In this document: one piece after another, positions 8,691 through 17,317 of the stretch | How positions within the stretch are numbered: the first letter of the stretch is position 1 | Layout: each line of letters opens with the position of its first letter | Assembly (NCBI RefSeq): GCF_021191695.1 | Contig: NZ_JAIWPT010000008.1 | Location: 62,001-126,000 of the forward strand | From: Proluteimonas luteida | GTDB lineage: Bacteria; Pseudomonadota; Gammaproteobacteria; Xanthomonadales; Xanthomonadaceae | Length of the DNA: 64,000 nt | Direction of reading: 5' to 3' | Program-made: the position numbers and the translations under genes | Notes under the pieces: model-generated | Databases searched by the model: none | Told to the model about the DNA's origin: nothing | The model's input: only the letters and a program-made list of their open reading frames with translations

Positions 8691-9754
8691 GCGCCGGGCT
8701 GGGCGTCGAGTTCCGCGGCCAGTTCCGCGAGCGCTTCGGCCAGCGCGACCGCGCCGGTGCCGCAGGCGACGCTGGTCATCTTGAGCTGCAGGTCCGGCAT
8801 CACCCAGACCCGGTTGGCCACGCCCGCCGGCGTCTGCTTCAGCGACGGATACGCCTGCCACAGCCCGGCCTCGCCGCCGAACACGCGCAGGTCGTCCTCG
8901 CTGACGAGGATCACCTCCGGCTCGACGGCGACGATGCCCTCGTTGCTGAGCTGCGAGTAGTTGGCCACCTTGGCCTCGTCGCCGACGTTGATGCCGCCGG
9001 CCAGGCGGATCACCTCCGCGGCCGCGGTGTCGGCGCCGCCGACCGTCGGCGCGCCGCCGCCGCCGGTGCTCGAGACGTGGATCACCCGCGGCCTGCGCGT
9101 GTGCCGCGCGGCGATGCGCGCGGCCTCGTCGAGCTGCGCCTGGACCTGCATGGCCAGTTGCTCGCCCTCGTCGGCGTGGCCGAACGCGGCGGCGATCTTG
9201 CGCACCTTCTCCGGCGCGGGCTGCAGTTCGTCGACGATGACCACGGCCTCGCCGGCATCGCGCAGCGGACCGGCCAGCTTGCCGTGGCGGCGCAGGCTGT
9301 TGCCGACGAACAGCGTGCCCTCGAGGCTCAGCACGCCCTCGATGCCGGTGGTGCGGTTGAACAGGAAATGGTGGGGCGCGGCGCGCCCGACCGCGGTCAC
9401 GGTGTTGGTGGGCGCGGCGTAGACCTGCTCGCCGAGGTCCAGCGATTCCATGACCATGATGATGTCGTCGCTGCCCGCGATGGTGCGGCTGGTGTCGGTG
9501 ACGGTGACCTCGACGCCGTCGTCGGACAGCACCGTCGCCGGCAGGTCCTGCGGCGAGCGCGCGACGCGCGGGACGTCGTCGCCGGCGACCTGGCGCCAGC
9601 CGGCCGGCAGGGCGGCTGCGCCGGGCGCGGGCCGCGCGGTGTCGTCGGCTGCGGTCGCGGCATCGTTCGCGGTGGGCGAGCAGGCAGCCAGCAGGGCCGC
9701 GGCCAGCAGGGCCGGCAGGCGCAGGGAGGCGGGGAGGCGGAAGGAAGCAGACAT
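8687..9754 (-). CDS. hmuT: HmuT-like periplasmic binding lipoprotein
   Basis: 355 residues from ATG 9754. The signal peptide ends in LLAAC (Cys25), so this is a lipid-anchored binding protein, followed by a TroA/FecB-type two-lobed fold with GGADTAAAEVIRLAGGINV in the second lobe, typical of HmuT haemin-binding proteins. It should deliver an iron compound to HmuU. It is the first gene of hmuTUV (ATGA then GTGA overlaps) and lies downstream of a terminator-like hairpin, so it may have its own promoter in 9755-9809. Whether it binds haem, iron or DHB-serine-iron cannot be decided. Confidence 0.8.
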   Translation of the reverse strand: MSASFRLPASLRLPALLAAALLAACSPTANDAATAADDTARPAPGAAALPAGWRQVAGDDVPRVARSPQDLPATVLSDDGVEVTVTDTSRTIAGSDDIIMVMESLDLGEQVYAAPTNTVTAVGRAAPHHFLFNRTTGIEGVLSLEGTLFVGNSLRRHGKLAGPLRDAGEAVVIVDELQPAPEKVRKIAAAFGHADEGEQLAMQVQAQLDEAARIAARHTRRPRVIHVSSTGGGGAPTVGGADTAAAEVIRLAGGINVGDEAKVANYSQLSNEGIVAVEPEVILVSEDDLRVFGGEAGLWQAYPSLKQTPAGVANRVWVMPDLQLKMTSVACGTGAVALAEALAELAAELDAQPGA

Positions 9755-9809
9755 CGGCGCAGGGTCCAGGAGAAGGGCGCCGCCCAGCAGGGCGGATGTG
9801 CGAAGCAAA

Positions 9810-9839
9810 GACGCCGGGCGTCTGGCGGCGCCCGGCGTC
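9810..9839 (-). terminator. Hairpin between the yncE-like gene and hmuT
   Basis: A perfect 11-bp GC-rich stem (9810-9820 with 9829-9839), 8-nt loop, followed on the minus strand by TTTGCTTC. It should end or attenuate leftward transcription from the receptor operon before hmuTUV. Confidence 0.6.
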
Positions 9840-9911
9840 CCGCGTCGGAAGGCGATTCTAGCAGCCGGCCGGCCGGTGCCATGGGACGCCGGCCGGCACC
9901 AACACACGGCC

Positions 9912-11297
9912 TCAGTCGGTCTTCAGGGTGTAGCGGATCAGCTGGTCGCCGCGCGGGTCCTCGGCCCCGCGCGCCTTGGTGGCCAGGAACACGTGGCCGC
10001 GGCCGTCGTCGCGCAGGTGGTTGGGCGCACTGCCGCCGTCGAGGTTGGCGACGATCCGGCCGTCGGCATCGACCACGGTCACGGTGCCGGCGCCGCGGTT
10101 GCTGACGAAGGTCAGCTTGACCAGCGGGTCGTAGACCACGTTCAGCGCGCCGTTGCCGACGTAGACGTCGTGCAGGGTCTCGCCGCTGTCCGGATCGACG
10201 ATCAGCAGGTTGTCGCTGCCCTGCGAGACCACCAGCAGGCGCCCGAGGTCGCTGTCCCAGCCCACGCCGATGGCGCTGGCGGCGTTGGACAGCGGGATCT
10301 TCTTCTCGAGCTTGCCGCCGGGGCCGTCGATGATCGCCGCTTCCGACGTCGACAGGCTGACGGTGAACAGGCGGCCGGTGGCCTCGTCGAGCGCGAGGCT
10401 GGTCGGGCTGAAGGCCTCGCCGCGGCCGCGGGTCGGGATCTCGATGTCCGGGAGCTGCTCGAGGGTGGCGGCATCGAACACGACGATGCGCGGCTCGCCG
10501 ACCGGCGAGGCGTAGACGCGGCCGCGCTGGCTGTCGACGACCACGTCGCGGCCGTGCGGCAGCGCGCCCTGCTCGAACTGCTTGACCAGCTGCAGGTCCG
10601 AGGCGCGGTAGACGGCGACGCTGTCGTCTCGGGTGTTGGTGACCCAGACGTTGCCGCGGGCGTCGTCGACGCCGACGCCGTAGACCGCGTAGACGCGGTT
10701 GTCGTCATGGCCCGGCACCTTGGCCGGGGTGACGCGGGCCAGGATGTCGAGGCTGTCGGCGTCGACCTTGAGCAGCTCGGACTGTGTGACCGGCGGACGG
10801 CCGACCGCGGAGGTCACGAACAGCACGTTGTCCTTCGCGCTGTAGGCCGACTGGTACAGGCCGCGGGTGATCGGCCTGGCGAGGATGTCGAAACGGTCGG
10901 CGCCCGACAGCGGCACTTCCTTCGAGACCTTGAGGTCGAACACCAGCGCGGCGTCCGGGCCGTCGGCGCGGACGATGATCGGATGGCGGGCGGCGGCGGC
11001 ATCGGCCGGGATTGCGATCTTCGCCTTGAAGCCGCCTTCGGCGTCGACGGTGTAGGGCTGGGCATTGAGCGCGGTCGCGCCGCGGAACAGGGTCACGCGC
11101 TGGCCCGGCCGGAAGCCGCTGCCTTCCAGTTCGATCTCGTTGCCGGGCAGGACGCTGCCCTGCGAGGCCACGCGGACCGCGCCCTTGAAGCCGGTGTCGG
11201 GCTGGTTGAAGACCTGCGCCATGGCCAGGCCGGTGACCGCGGTCAGCGCGAGGGTGAGGGCGGCGAGCCGCAGGCGGCGGGAGGACAGCTGTTGCAT
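9912..11297 (-). CDS. YncE-like YVTN beta-propeller protein, secreted
   Basis: 461 residues with a cleavable signal peptide (1-~27, ending GLAMA), an N-terminal ~80-residue beta domain (LPGNEIELEGSGFRPGQRV) and then a seven-bladed propeller whose blades carry YVTN-like strands (VWVTNTRDDSVAVY, LTFVSNRGAGTVTVVD). E. coli YncE is a periplasmic propeller beside the TonB receptor gene yncD and is iron-regulated; the position here beside two receptors is parallel. Biochemical role unknown; an accessory role in periplasmic iron handling is inference. An AGGAG lies 8 nt before the ATG. Confidence 0.75.
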   Translation of the reverse strand: MQQLSSRRLRLAALTLALTAVTGLAMAQVFNQPDTGFKGAVRVASQGSVLPGNEIELEGSGFRPGQRVTLFRGATALNAQPYTVDAEGGFKAKIAIPADAAAARHPIIVRADGPDAALVFDLKVSKEVPLSGADRFDILARPITRGLYQSAYSAKDNVLFVTSAVGRPPVTQSELLKVDADSLDILARVTPAKVPGHDDNRVYAVYGVGVDDARGNVWVTNTRDDSVAVYRASDLQLVKQFEQGALPHGRDVVVDSQRGRVYASPVGEPRIVVFDAATLEQLPDIEIPTRGRGEAFSPTSLALDEATGRLFTVSLSTSEAAIIDGPGGKLEKKIPLSNAASAIGVGWDSDLGRLLVVSQGSDNLLIVDPDSGETLHDVYVGNGALNVVYDPLVKLTFVSNRGAGTVTVVDADGRIVANLDGGSAPNHLRDDGRGHVFLATKARGAEDPRGDQLIRYTLKTD

Positions 11298-11430
11298 GAC
11301 GAACTCCTGGAACGGTGGGATAACCGGCGTTCGGAATGGCCGGAAGGAAAAGTGCCGGACGGCGCGACCGCCCGCATGGGCCGGACTGCCGGGCGGACGG
11401 GACGGCCCGCAGCGGTGGCCGGCGCGGACG

Positions 11431-12471
11431 TCATTGCGGCGCGCCGGGTTCGGTGCCGGGCCGCGGGGTGCCGCTGCGGTCGGCGACGCCGGTGACCTTG
11501 TGCAGCGCGTCCATCAGCGAGGCCCGGAACATCGGGCCGTGGGTCAGGCCGTCGAATTCGCGGTATTCCACCGACAGGCCCGGTACCTGCCGCAGGCGTT
11601 CGGCCAGGGTGGCCGCCGCGTCCGGCGGCGCGGCGGTGATCCGGCGCAGGTGCTCGACGACGCGCGCGCTGCTGAGGTCGCGGTTGCTGACGTCGCGGGC
11701 GCGCTCGCCGCCGCCCAGCGACAGCAACACGCGGGCGCGGCGGCCGGCGTTGTGGGCGATGAAGTACTCCTCCGGTTCGCGCAGCATGCCGCCGTCGCCC
11801 CACCACAGCGAGGGACTGCCCGCGGCGTAGGTCTGGAACAGGCCGGCGCGGGTGTAGAGGGTGTGCAGCACGAACAGGCCGGCCAGCGAATGGCCCCACA
11901 GCGTCTGCTGCTGCGGATCGAGCGGTGCGCGCTGCACGAGTTCCGGCCGGATCTGGCGTTCGATGACTTCCAGCAGCGCGTCGGCGCCGCCGCCCACGCG
12001 CTGCGGGTCGCCGTCCACCGTGCCGCGCAGGTCGGCGGCGAAGGTGTAGTCGCGGGTGCGCGCGGGCGAGTCGATGCGCAGGTCGTTGTCGTAGCCGATG
12101 AACACCAGCGCGTGCGGGTCGGGGCGCGTGGCGAGTTCGTCGAGCAGCGCTTCGTCGAACTCGATCAGCGCGCCGTTGCCGTCGAGCATCCAGAACGAGG
12201 GCCAGCCGGTTGCCGGCGCATCGCCCGCCGGAATGCCGAGATCGACCCGCCAGGTGCGGGTGCCGTCGGCGCTGGAGACGGTGAAGCGCTCGAACCGGTA
12301 GTGCGCATGGGCGCGGTCGGCGACGGTCTCGCCGATCGTCTGCAGCGGATCGCGCTGCTGCGCGGCGGCCGGGGCGGGGACGGCCGCCTGCAGGGCGACC
12401 AACAGGCCGGCCGCGACGGCGAGCGTCGCGGCGCGGGTGCGCATGGAGGGCTTGGAATGTCTGGCTGTCAT
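11431..12471 (-). CDS. Secreted siderophore trilactone esterase (PfeE/IroE-like)
   Basis: 346 residues. A signal peptide with cleavage after APAAA (~37) leads into an alpha/beta-hydrolase of the esterase-D/Fes/IroE type: nucleophile Ser195 in WGHSLAGLF and a catalytic histidine at 311 in GLTHG. Family members hydrolyse the ester bonds of ferric enterobactin-type trilactones to release iron; cytoplasmic Fes lacks a signal peptide, whereas IroE and Pseudomonas PfeE act in the periplasm, as predicted here. It sits 62 bp downstream of the FepA-like receptor and matches the NRPS product predicted from the neighbouring operon. A second ATG at 12444 is an alternative start. Confidence 0.8.
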   Translation of the reverse strand: MTARHSKPSMRTRAATLAVAAGLLVALQAAVPAPAAAQQRDPLQTIGETVADRAHAHYRFERFTVSSADGTRTWRVDLGIPAGDAPATGWPSFWMLDGNGALIEFDEALLDELATRPDPHALVFIGYDNDLRIDSPARTRDYTFAADLRGTVDGDPQRVGGGADALLEVIERQIRPELVQRAPLDPQQQTLWGHSLAGLFVLHTLYTRAGLFQTYAAGSPSLWWGDGGMLREPEEYFIAHNAGRRARVLLSLGGGERARDVSNRDLSSARVVEHLRRITAAPPDAAATLAERLRQVPGLSVEYREFDGLTHGPMFRASLMDALHKVTGVADRSGTPRPGTEPGAPQ

Positions 12472-12533
12472 GCGGGAAGTATCGGTGAGATGGATCGGTC
12501 GGGTGGGCGGGCTGGATCGGCCGGTCGGATCGG

Positions 12534-14771
12534 TCAGAAGCCGATGTTCACGGCCACGAAGTACGCGCGGCCCGGTTCGTTGTAAGTGTAGGCGCCGGCG
12601 CCCTCGATCTCGTTGGGCGTGCCGAGGTTGACGCCCGAGGCGTTGCCGCGGCGGAAGATCCGCTTGTCCAGCAGGTTGTCGACGCCGAGCACCAGGTTGA
12701 CGGTATCGGTGATGCGGTAGCGGCCGCTCAGGCCGACCAGCGCGTAGCCGGGCATGCGGTCGGCGGCGCTGCCGCTGACCGGGTCGCCGTGGTAGTCGAA
12801 CTTCTGCGGCTTCTGCTCGCCGTAGAACGTGGCCTTGGCCAGCAGCGAGAAACGGTCGCCGGCCTGCCAGTCGAGCGAGGTGTTGACGGTGTACTCGGGG
12901 ATCGTCGACAGGTACTCGCCGGTGCTCTTGTTCTCCGACTCCAGCATCCGGGTGACGTTGGTGTTCCACGCCAGCGCCGGGCTGAAGCGCAGGTTGAGGT
13001 TGCCCTCCAGGCCGGCGACCACCGCCTTGGGCACGTTGTCCCAGCGGAACACGTCGTAGCCGTCGTGGGTGGCGACGACGGTGTGGCCGGCGTCGACCTT
13101 GTCGCGGTAGTCGTTGTGGAAGTAGGTCAGCCCGGCCTGCAGCCGTTCGCCGGAGAACTGCACGCCCAGCTCCTTGTTGATGCTGGTCTCGGCCTCGAGG
13201 TCGGGGTTGCCGACCAGGAAGCACGGGCCGCCGCCGCCCCAGCAGCCGATGCCGGCGCTGTAGAGAGCATAGCCCTCGTTGCCCTGGTAGAGGTTGGGCG
13301 CCTTGTAGGCGCGGGCGATGCCGGCCTTGAGTTCCCATTCGGGCGCGAACCGGAACGAGGCGTTGAGCGCCGGGCTCCAGTTGCCGCCGTACCGGTCGTG
13401 ATGGTCGAAGCGCAGGCCAGGGGTGAGGATCCAGCGTTCGCCGAGGTAGATGTTGTCCTCGACGAAGGCCGACAGCACCCGCGCGTCGGCCCGGCCTTCC
13501 CAGGCGAACGGCGGCGTCGGCACGTTGGGCTGCGGGTTGCGGTCCTTCAGCGCGGAGGCATCGTCCTCGAGCCGGCTGTCGACGCCCTCGATGCCGACCG
13601 TCAGCACGTGGTCGACGCCGTCGCCCGACAGGGTGCGGCTGAACTCGCCGTGCGCGGTGAGGTTGCGCAGGTCGATGCTGCCGAACCCGCCGCCGACGAT
13701 GAAGATGCCCTCGGTGCCGCCGGCCAGGCCTTCGAGCAGGCGCTTGTTGCGGGTCTGCTCCAGGGTGACGTAGCTCAGCGACGTGGTGTCGTCGCCGTAG
13801 GTGCCGCGGTGGGTCACGTCCCAGGTCTGGCGGTACATCCGGTTGGTCTCGGCGCCGATCCGGTCGAGCACTTCCGGGTTGCGGTTGGTGTTCTGGGTGT
13901 CGCCGGCATAGATGTTGCCCTGGCGGCTGAAGCCGGCGCCGACATCGATGCGGTGGCCCGGCGCCACGTCCCACAGCAGCTGGCCGTTGACGGTGCGCCC
14001 GCGCACGCCCTCGCGGCCCGCCGGGAAGGAGCCGGCATTGGCGCCGGTGCGCGCCGAGGCGTGGTCGCGGTTGATGTCGTAGTCGTCGGCATCGGCCTTG
14101 GACACGTTGCCCGACAGGCGGAACGACAGGCGCTCGCCGAGCGGTCCGCTCATCTGCACGCCGGCGCGCTGGCTGCCACCGTCGACGCCGTGCTGCGGCA
14201 CCTGGCCGTAGAGGTTCAGCGAGCCGCCGAAGACGTCGGACGGCGGCCGGGTGACGATGTTGACCACGCCGCCGGCGGCGCCGTTGCCGTAGCGTGCCGC
14301 GGCCGGGCCGCGCAGCACCTCGATGCGTTCGATCTGCTCGGGCGGCACCCAGCTGGTGTCGCCGCGCGAGTCGCGCTCGCCGCGCCAGCCGTAGCGCACC
14401 GAATTGCGGCTGGAGACGGGCTTGCCGTCGACCAGGATCAGGGTGTTTTCCGGGCCCATGCCGCGGATGTCGATCTGGCGGTTGTTGCCGCGCTGGCCGC
14501 TGGTGGAGTTGCCGGTCAGGTTGACGCCCGGCAGGGTGCGCAGCAGTTCGGCGATGTCGTTGCGCGACGGCTGGCGCTGGATGTCGTCGGACAGCACGGT
14601 CGAGGCGCCCAGCGCCTCGCGCGCGATCTGCTCGGCGGTGACGCGGACGGTATCGAGCGTGCGCGCGTCGTCGACGTCATCCTGCGCCAGCGCGGTGGAC
14701 GACAGCGACAGGGCGATCGCGGTTGCCAGGGCGCCGGGAAGGCGGATGGCCGGTGGACGGGGACGCGACAT
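12534..14771 (-). CDS. fepA: FepA/PfeA-like TonB-dependent catecholate receptor
   Basis: 745 residues, close to E. coli FepA length. Signal peptide (1-~29), plug domain (~45-190) with SRNSVRYGWRGERDSRGD and RIEVLRGPAAARYGNGAAGG, a FepA/PfeA hallmark, then a 22-strand barrel ending in ...YFVAVNIGF with the terminal Phe needed for BAM assembly. It should import ferric enterobactin-type siderophore using TonB. ATG 14771 is preceded by GGAGC at a usable distance. Second gene of the leftward receptor-esterase operon; 171 bp separate it from the first receptor, with no obvious second Fur site. Confidence 0.85.
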   Translation of the reverse strand: MSRPRPPAIRLPGALATAIALSLSSTALAQDDVDDARTLDTVRVTAEQIAREALGASTVLSDDIQRQPSRNDIAELLRTLPGVNLTGNSTSGQRGNNRQIDIRGMGPENTLILVDGKPVSSRNSVRYGWRGERDSRGDTSWVPPEQIERIEVLRGPAAARYGNGAAGGVVNIVTRPPSDVFGGSLNLYGQVPQHGVDGGSQRAGVQMSGPLGERLSFRLSGNVSKADADDYDINRDHASARTGANAGSFPAGREGVRGRTVNGQLLWDVAPGHRIDVGAGFSRQGNIYAGDTQNTNRNPEVLDRIGAETNRMYRQTWDVTHRGTYGDDTTSLSYVTLEQTRNKRLLEGLAGGTEGIFIVGGGFGSIDLRNLTAHGEFSRTLSGDGVDHVLTVGIEGVDSRLEDDASALKDRNPQPNVPTPPFAWEGRADARVLSAFVEDNIYLGERWILTPGLRFDHHDRYGGNWSPALNASFRFAPEWELKAGIARAYKAPNLYQGNEGYALYSAGIGCWGGGGPCFLVGNPDLEAETSINKELGVQFSGERLQAGLTYFHNDYRDKVDAGHTVVATHDGYDVFRWDNVPKAVVAGLEGNLNLRFSPALAWNTNVTRMLESENKSTGEYLSTIPEYTVNTSLDWQAGDRFSLLAKATFYGEQKPQKFDYHGDPVSGSAADRMPGYALVGLSGRYRITDTVNLVLGVDNLLDKRIFRRGNASGVNLGTPNEIEGAGAYTYNEPGRAYFVAVNIGF

Positions 14772-14942
14772 GGGAGCTGCTCCGTTGGGGACGACCGCGC
14801 ATCGGGTGGAAGGCGCCGCTGCAGGGCGACGCCCGCATCCCGCTGCGGCGTGGCGGGGCAGGGTGTCCGGCCCCCGCCCCGCGTTGTGTTGTGGCACCAG
14901 GCCGCCCGAAGGGAAACGCCCCCTCCGGCGGCGCCCGTGCCG

Positions 14943-16997
14943 TCAGAAGTCCAGGTTGAAGCCGACGTTGATGCGCCGCCCGTCCAGGACCACGCCGTAG
15001 GCGTCGTTGGTGACCGTGCGGTCGGTGATGTTGTAGAGGCCCGCCTTGACCCGCAGCTGCGGCGTGAGCCGGTAGACCATGCCGAGATCGGCCATCGTGT
15101 AGGCGGGCGTGCCCGACGACATCGACGTCCTGCTCAGGAAGTCGCTGGTGCGCCCGCGGTGGTTGCCCTGGGCCCACAGCGTCAGCTGGTCGCCCACCCG
15201 CCAGTCCAGGCTCAGGTTGGCCATGTGCCGCGGCATCTTGTTCAGCGGCTCGCCGGTGAACTCGCCGGTCTTCTGCTCCGATTCGGTGAACGTGTAGCTG
15301 CTGCTCAGGCGCAGGCCGTCGGTGAGCCAGTAGTCGGCGGAGAACTCCGCGCCCTGGATGGTGGCCCGGTCGATGTTCTTCTGGGTGCTCAGGAACAGGT
15401 AGTTGTTGCCGCCGAACGCGCAGGACCAGGTGCTGGGGTCGTCGCGTTCGCCACCGTTGTCGCAGTAGCGGTCCTCGGCGATCTTGTCCTTGTAGCGGGT
15501 GTGGAAGGCCATCAGGCTGGTCGTCAGGCCGAGGTCGCGGCTCTCGTAGACGAAGCCGATCTCGTAGTTGACGCTGCTCTCGGGCTTGAGGTCGGCGTTG
15601 CCGATGATCAGCGCGCGCGGATGGGGCGCCGGCGATCCGCCGCCGCCGGTGCCGCGACCGAAACCGGGCGTGGCCGACGACAGCGAGGGCTGGCTGTAGC
15701 CGGTCGACACGCCGCCCTTGAGGGTGAAGTTGTCGGTGACGCGCCAGTTGCCGTAGACGCGGGGCGAGACGTGGCCGCCGAACAGCTCGTCGTCGTCGTA
15801 GCGCAGGCCGGTGGTCAGGCCGAAGTCCTCGTGCAGGCGCCATTCGGCCTCGGCGAACACCGCGCCGATCCAGCGGTCCACGCTGCGGACCGCGCCCGGA
15901 ATGTCCGAGGTCAGCAGGCCGTTGGTCTCGTCGACGAAGTCCTCCACCTTGTAGCGGGCGCCGAAGGTGTAGATGTTCCGGTCGCCGAAGTAGGTGCCCA
16001 TCGTGTTGAAGGTCGTCACCTCCTCCTTCTTGGTCTGGGTCTGCACCTTGTCGGAGACGTCCTGCTGCAGGTAGGTGTTGATGCTGAGGTTGCCGTACTG
16101 GCCGTCGTGGGTCACGACGTAGACGTCCTTCTCGTAGCGGTAGTAGGTGGCGTCCACCGTCTCGGGCAGGCTGCGGCCGGGCGTGTGCGAGTACTCGGTC
16201 CTGGCCTTGTCGTAGCTGAACCCGATGCGGTCCGACTCCCGGGCCTGCCAGGTCAGCCTGGCGCCGATCTTCCTGATCTTCGATTCGGGTTCGCTGGCGT
16301 TCGAGTCGGTGGAGTTGACCTGGTGGTCGCTCTCGTCCGTGGTCTGGTAGCCGCCGTTGACCTGCAGGCCGAGCTTGTCGGCGACCAGCGGGCCACCGAG
16401 ATAGAAGCTGGAGTTGAAGGCGTCGTTGCTGACGTCGTTGCGCGATGCCGTGTAGTCCATGGCGGTGCTGCCGCCCCATTCCCGGGGAGCGACGCGGGTG
16501 ATGACGTTGACCACGCCGCCCATGGCCTCGGAACCGTACAGCGAGGACATCGGGCCGCGCACCACCTCGATGCGCTCGATCATCGACAGCGGTGGGAGGC
16601 CGATCTGCTTGCCGCCGTCGGCGCCATTGGTGTTCACGGCGCGGCCGGCGGAGATCGGGCGGCCGTCCACCAGGTACAGGGTGTAGGCGGGCGACATGCC
16701 GCGGATGCTGATGTCCTGCATGTTGCCGCCGCCGGTCACGTAGACGCCGGGGATGTTCTTCACCGCGTCGACGATGCTGCCGTAGGACTGCTTCTCGAGT
16801 TCCTCCCGCGAAATCACCGAGATGGATGCCGGGGCGTCGGCGATGGCCTGTTCGAAACCGGCTGCCGAGCGGACGGTGATGGTGTCGAAGTCCCGGGTGG
16901 GGGCCTCGCCGTCGGTGGCGGCCAGGGCAGGCAGGGAGAAGGCCAGCGGCAACACCGCAACCAGCGGCTTGAGGCGGAAAGCGCGAGAGGTGGTCAT
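14943..16997 (-). CDS. CirA/IrgA-like TonB-dependent receptor
   Basis: 684 residues. Signal peptide (1-~26, PALAA), plug ~40-165 with IRGMSPAYTLYLVDGRPIS and MIERIEVVRGPMSSLYGSEA, and barrel ending ...RRINVGFNLDF. The plug resembles CirA, IrgA and ViuA, which take linear DHB-serine, enterobactin or vibriobactin fragments. With the FepA-like protein this gives two catecholate receptors of different type, perhaps one for the cyclic and one for hydrolysed forms (inference). Two overlapping candidate Fur boxes lie 92-128 bp upstream, so this is the first gene of the leftward operon. Confidence 0.85.
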   Translation of the reverse strand: MTTSRAFRLKPLVAVLPLAFSLPALAATDGEAPTRDFDTITVRSAAGFEQAIADAPASISVISREELEKQSYGSIVDAVKNIPGVYVTGGGNMQDISIRGMSPAYTLYLVDGRPISAGRAVNTNGADGGKQIGLPPLSMIERIEVVRGPMSSLYGSEAMGGVVNVITRVAPREWGGSTAMDYTASRNDVSNDAFNSSFYLGGPLVADKLGLQVNGGYQTTDESDHQVNSTDSNASEPESKIRKIGARLTWQARESDRIGFSYDKARTEYSHTPGRSLPETVDATYYRYEKDVYVVTHDGQYGNLSINTYLQQDVSDKVQTQTKKEEVTTFNTMGTYFGDRNIYTFGARYKVEDFVDETNGLLTSDIPGAVRSVDRWIGAVFAEAEWRLHEDFGLTTGLRYDDDELFGGHVSPRVYGNWRVTDNFTLKGGVSTGYSQPSLSSATPGFGRGTGGGGSPAPHPRALIIGNADLKPESSVNYEIGFVYESRDLGLTTSLMAFHTRYKDKIAEDRYCDNGGERDDPSTWSCAFGGNNYLFLSTQKNIDRATIQGAEFSADYWLTDGLRLSSSYTFTESEQKTGEFTGEPLNKMPRHMANLSLDWRVGDQLTLWAQGNHRGRTSDFLSRTSMSSGTPAYTMADLGMVYRLTPQLRVKAGLYNITDRTVTNDAYGVVLDGRRINVGFNLDF

Positions 16998-17088
16998 GGA
17001 TTCGGTCGTCGTGAGGAAGAAGCCGGGAAGGGAACCCGGTGCCAGATGTGTGATTGGCGCGTGAAATCGGCCGCGTCCGACGCGGTTC

Positions 17089-17125
17089 GTTAATGATAAG
17101 TTTAATGCGAACGATTATCAATAAG
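17089..17125. promoter_or_regulatory. Two adjoining candidate Fur boxes
   Basis: In an AT-rich island within GC-rich DNA, bases 17089-17107 match the 19-bp consensus GATAATGATAATCATTATC at 13 positions and bases 17107-17125 at 12 positions; together they place GATAA and TTATC in opposite orientation. The site precedes the CirA-like receptor by 92 bp and faces the siderophore operon. Iron-Fur repression of both directions is the expected logic. Confidence 0.65.
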
Positions 17126-17188
17126 AACTTGTAACGTTCCGTTCCATTGCTGCTGCGGGTAGGCGCCGGACCGCGGCCGGCAATACTG

Positions 17189-17207
17189 AATGAGACTTGA
17201 TATCATT
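17189..17207. promoter_or_regulatory. Weaker candidate Fur box before the biosynthetic operon
   Basis: AATGAGACTTGATATCATT has palindromic ends (AATGA/TCATT) and a TGATATCA core, as in many gammaproteobacterial Fur sites, though it fits the strict 19-mer poorly. It lies 110 bp before the exporter ATG and could control rightward transcription. Confidence 0.4.
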
Positions 17208-17317
17208 TGAAGGTGCGCCGCGCTGCCGGGACTTCCGTTGTCGCGGCCGGTCAACCCGCGCCGCCTTTCCACGTTGTCCGCCGGCATTGGCCGCTGGCCG
17301 ATCGAGTACCCCGCCGC

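Noticed and set aside
6814..9754. Calling hmuTUV a dedicated haem transporter
   Set aside because: The proteins fit the HmuTUV family, but no haem receptor or HmuS-type gene is nearby and the locus is catecholate-related, so the ligand is left open.
12789..17093. A 1434-codon open frame on the plus strand
   Set aside because: It is antisense to two complete TonB-dependent receptors; such long open frames arise from third-position GC bias, and its translation is low-complexity Arg/Gly/Val/His-rich.
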